Positions 5,191 through 5,249 of a DNA stretch of 5,249 nucleotides are shown in pieces. Source of the DNA: Cyanobacteria bacterium UBA8803 (GTDB lineage Bacteria; Cyanobacteriota; Cyanobacteriia; Cyanobacteriales; Coleofasciculaceae); the NCBI GenBank assembly GCA_003505715.1, contig DNXU01000049.1:8349-13597 (forward strand), written 5' to 3'. Both the position numbers and the translations under genes were made by a program. The notes below the pieces were generated by a model. It was not told the DNA's origin. It made no database searches and saw only the letters and a list, made by a program, of their open reading frames with translations. How positions within the stretch are numbered: position 1 is the stretch's first letter; each line of letters starts with the position of its first letter.

Positions 5191-5249
5191 TTGTTGGTTG
5201 TTGGTTGTTGGTTGTTGGTTGTTGGTTGGTGGTTGTTGGTTGTTGGTTG
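5191..5249. repeat. TTGTTGG tandem heptamer array at the start of the Cas5-like gene
   Basis: Eight full heptamers run from 5191 to 5246 and a partial ninth reaches the window end. All are TTGTTGG except one TTGGTGG at 5226-5232. On the coding (minus) strand the unit is CCAACAA. The array begins 3 nt upstream of the start codon, so it fills the place where a Shine-Dalgarno would be, and none is present. It belongs to the cyanobacterial STRR-type repeats and may continue beyond the window. Confidence 0.9.

Noticed and set aside
5191..5249. CRISPR array or coding repeat near the cas genes
   Set aside because: The unit is 7 nt with no spacers; it is a simple heptanucleotide tandem repeat of cyanobacterial type.

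Overview
The window looks like chromosomal DNA from a cyanobacterium, probably a filamentous or otherwise repeat-rich one. Four HIP1 octamers (GCGATCGC) occur in 5.2 kb. Tandem heptanucleotide repeats sit at gene borders, short GC-rich dispersed repeats lie between and even inside genes, and there is a PEP-CTERM surface protein. No species can be named from the sequence alone.

Layout: positions 1-364 are an AT-rich non-coding leader. A plus-strand gene for a secreted PEP-CTERM protein follows (365-1252). Positions 1253-1681 are non-coding and rich in structure: a G-quadruplex motif, a 12-nt palindrome, several hairpins and a 22-bp tandem repeat. Next come two closely spaced plus-strand genes: a LOG-family (lysine-decarboxylase-like) nucleotide phosphoribohydrolase homologue (1682-2425) and, 18 nt later, a monoacylglycerol-lipase-type alpha/beta hydrolase (2444-3421). 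The hydrolase carries an in-frame insertion derived from a dispersed repeat. After a 68-nt gap full of heptamer repeats come two overlapping minus-strand genes that converge on the hydrolase: Cas6 (3490-4506), the CRISPR RNA-processing nuclease, and upstream of it a Cas5-like RAMP protein (4475-5188). A TTGTTGG heptamer array directly abuts the start codon of the Cas5-like gene and runs to the window edge.

Functionally there are three unrelated units. The first is a single exported protein, probably anchored or sorted by exosortase. The second is a possible two-gene unit for nucleotide and lipid-ester hydrolysis; the link is by spacing only. The third is the promoter-distal end of a CRISPR-Cas effector operon whose other genes (Cas7, large subunit, Cas3 or transposition partners) would lie beyond position 5249. 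No CRISPR array, cas1/cas2, tRNA, rRNA or transposase is present here.

The most interesting points are the roughly 100-residue extra N-terminal region on Cas6 combined with a Cas5-like partner that does not look like type I-D Csc1, the repeat-derived peptide inserted in the hydrolase, and the heptamer arrays replacing normal leader sequence at the cas operon.
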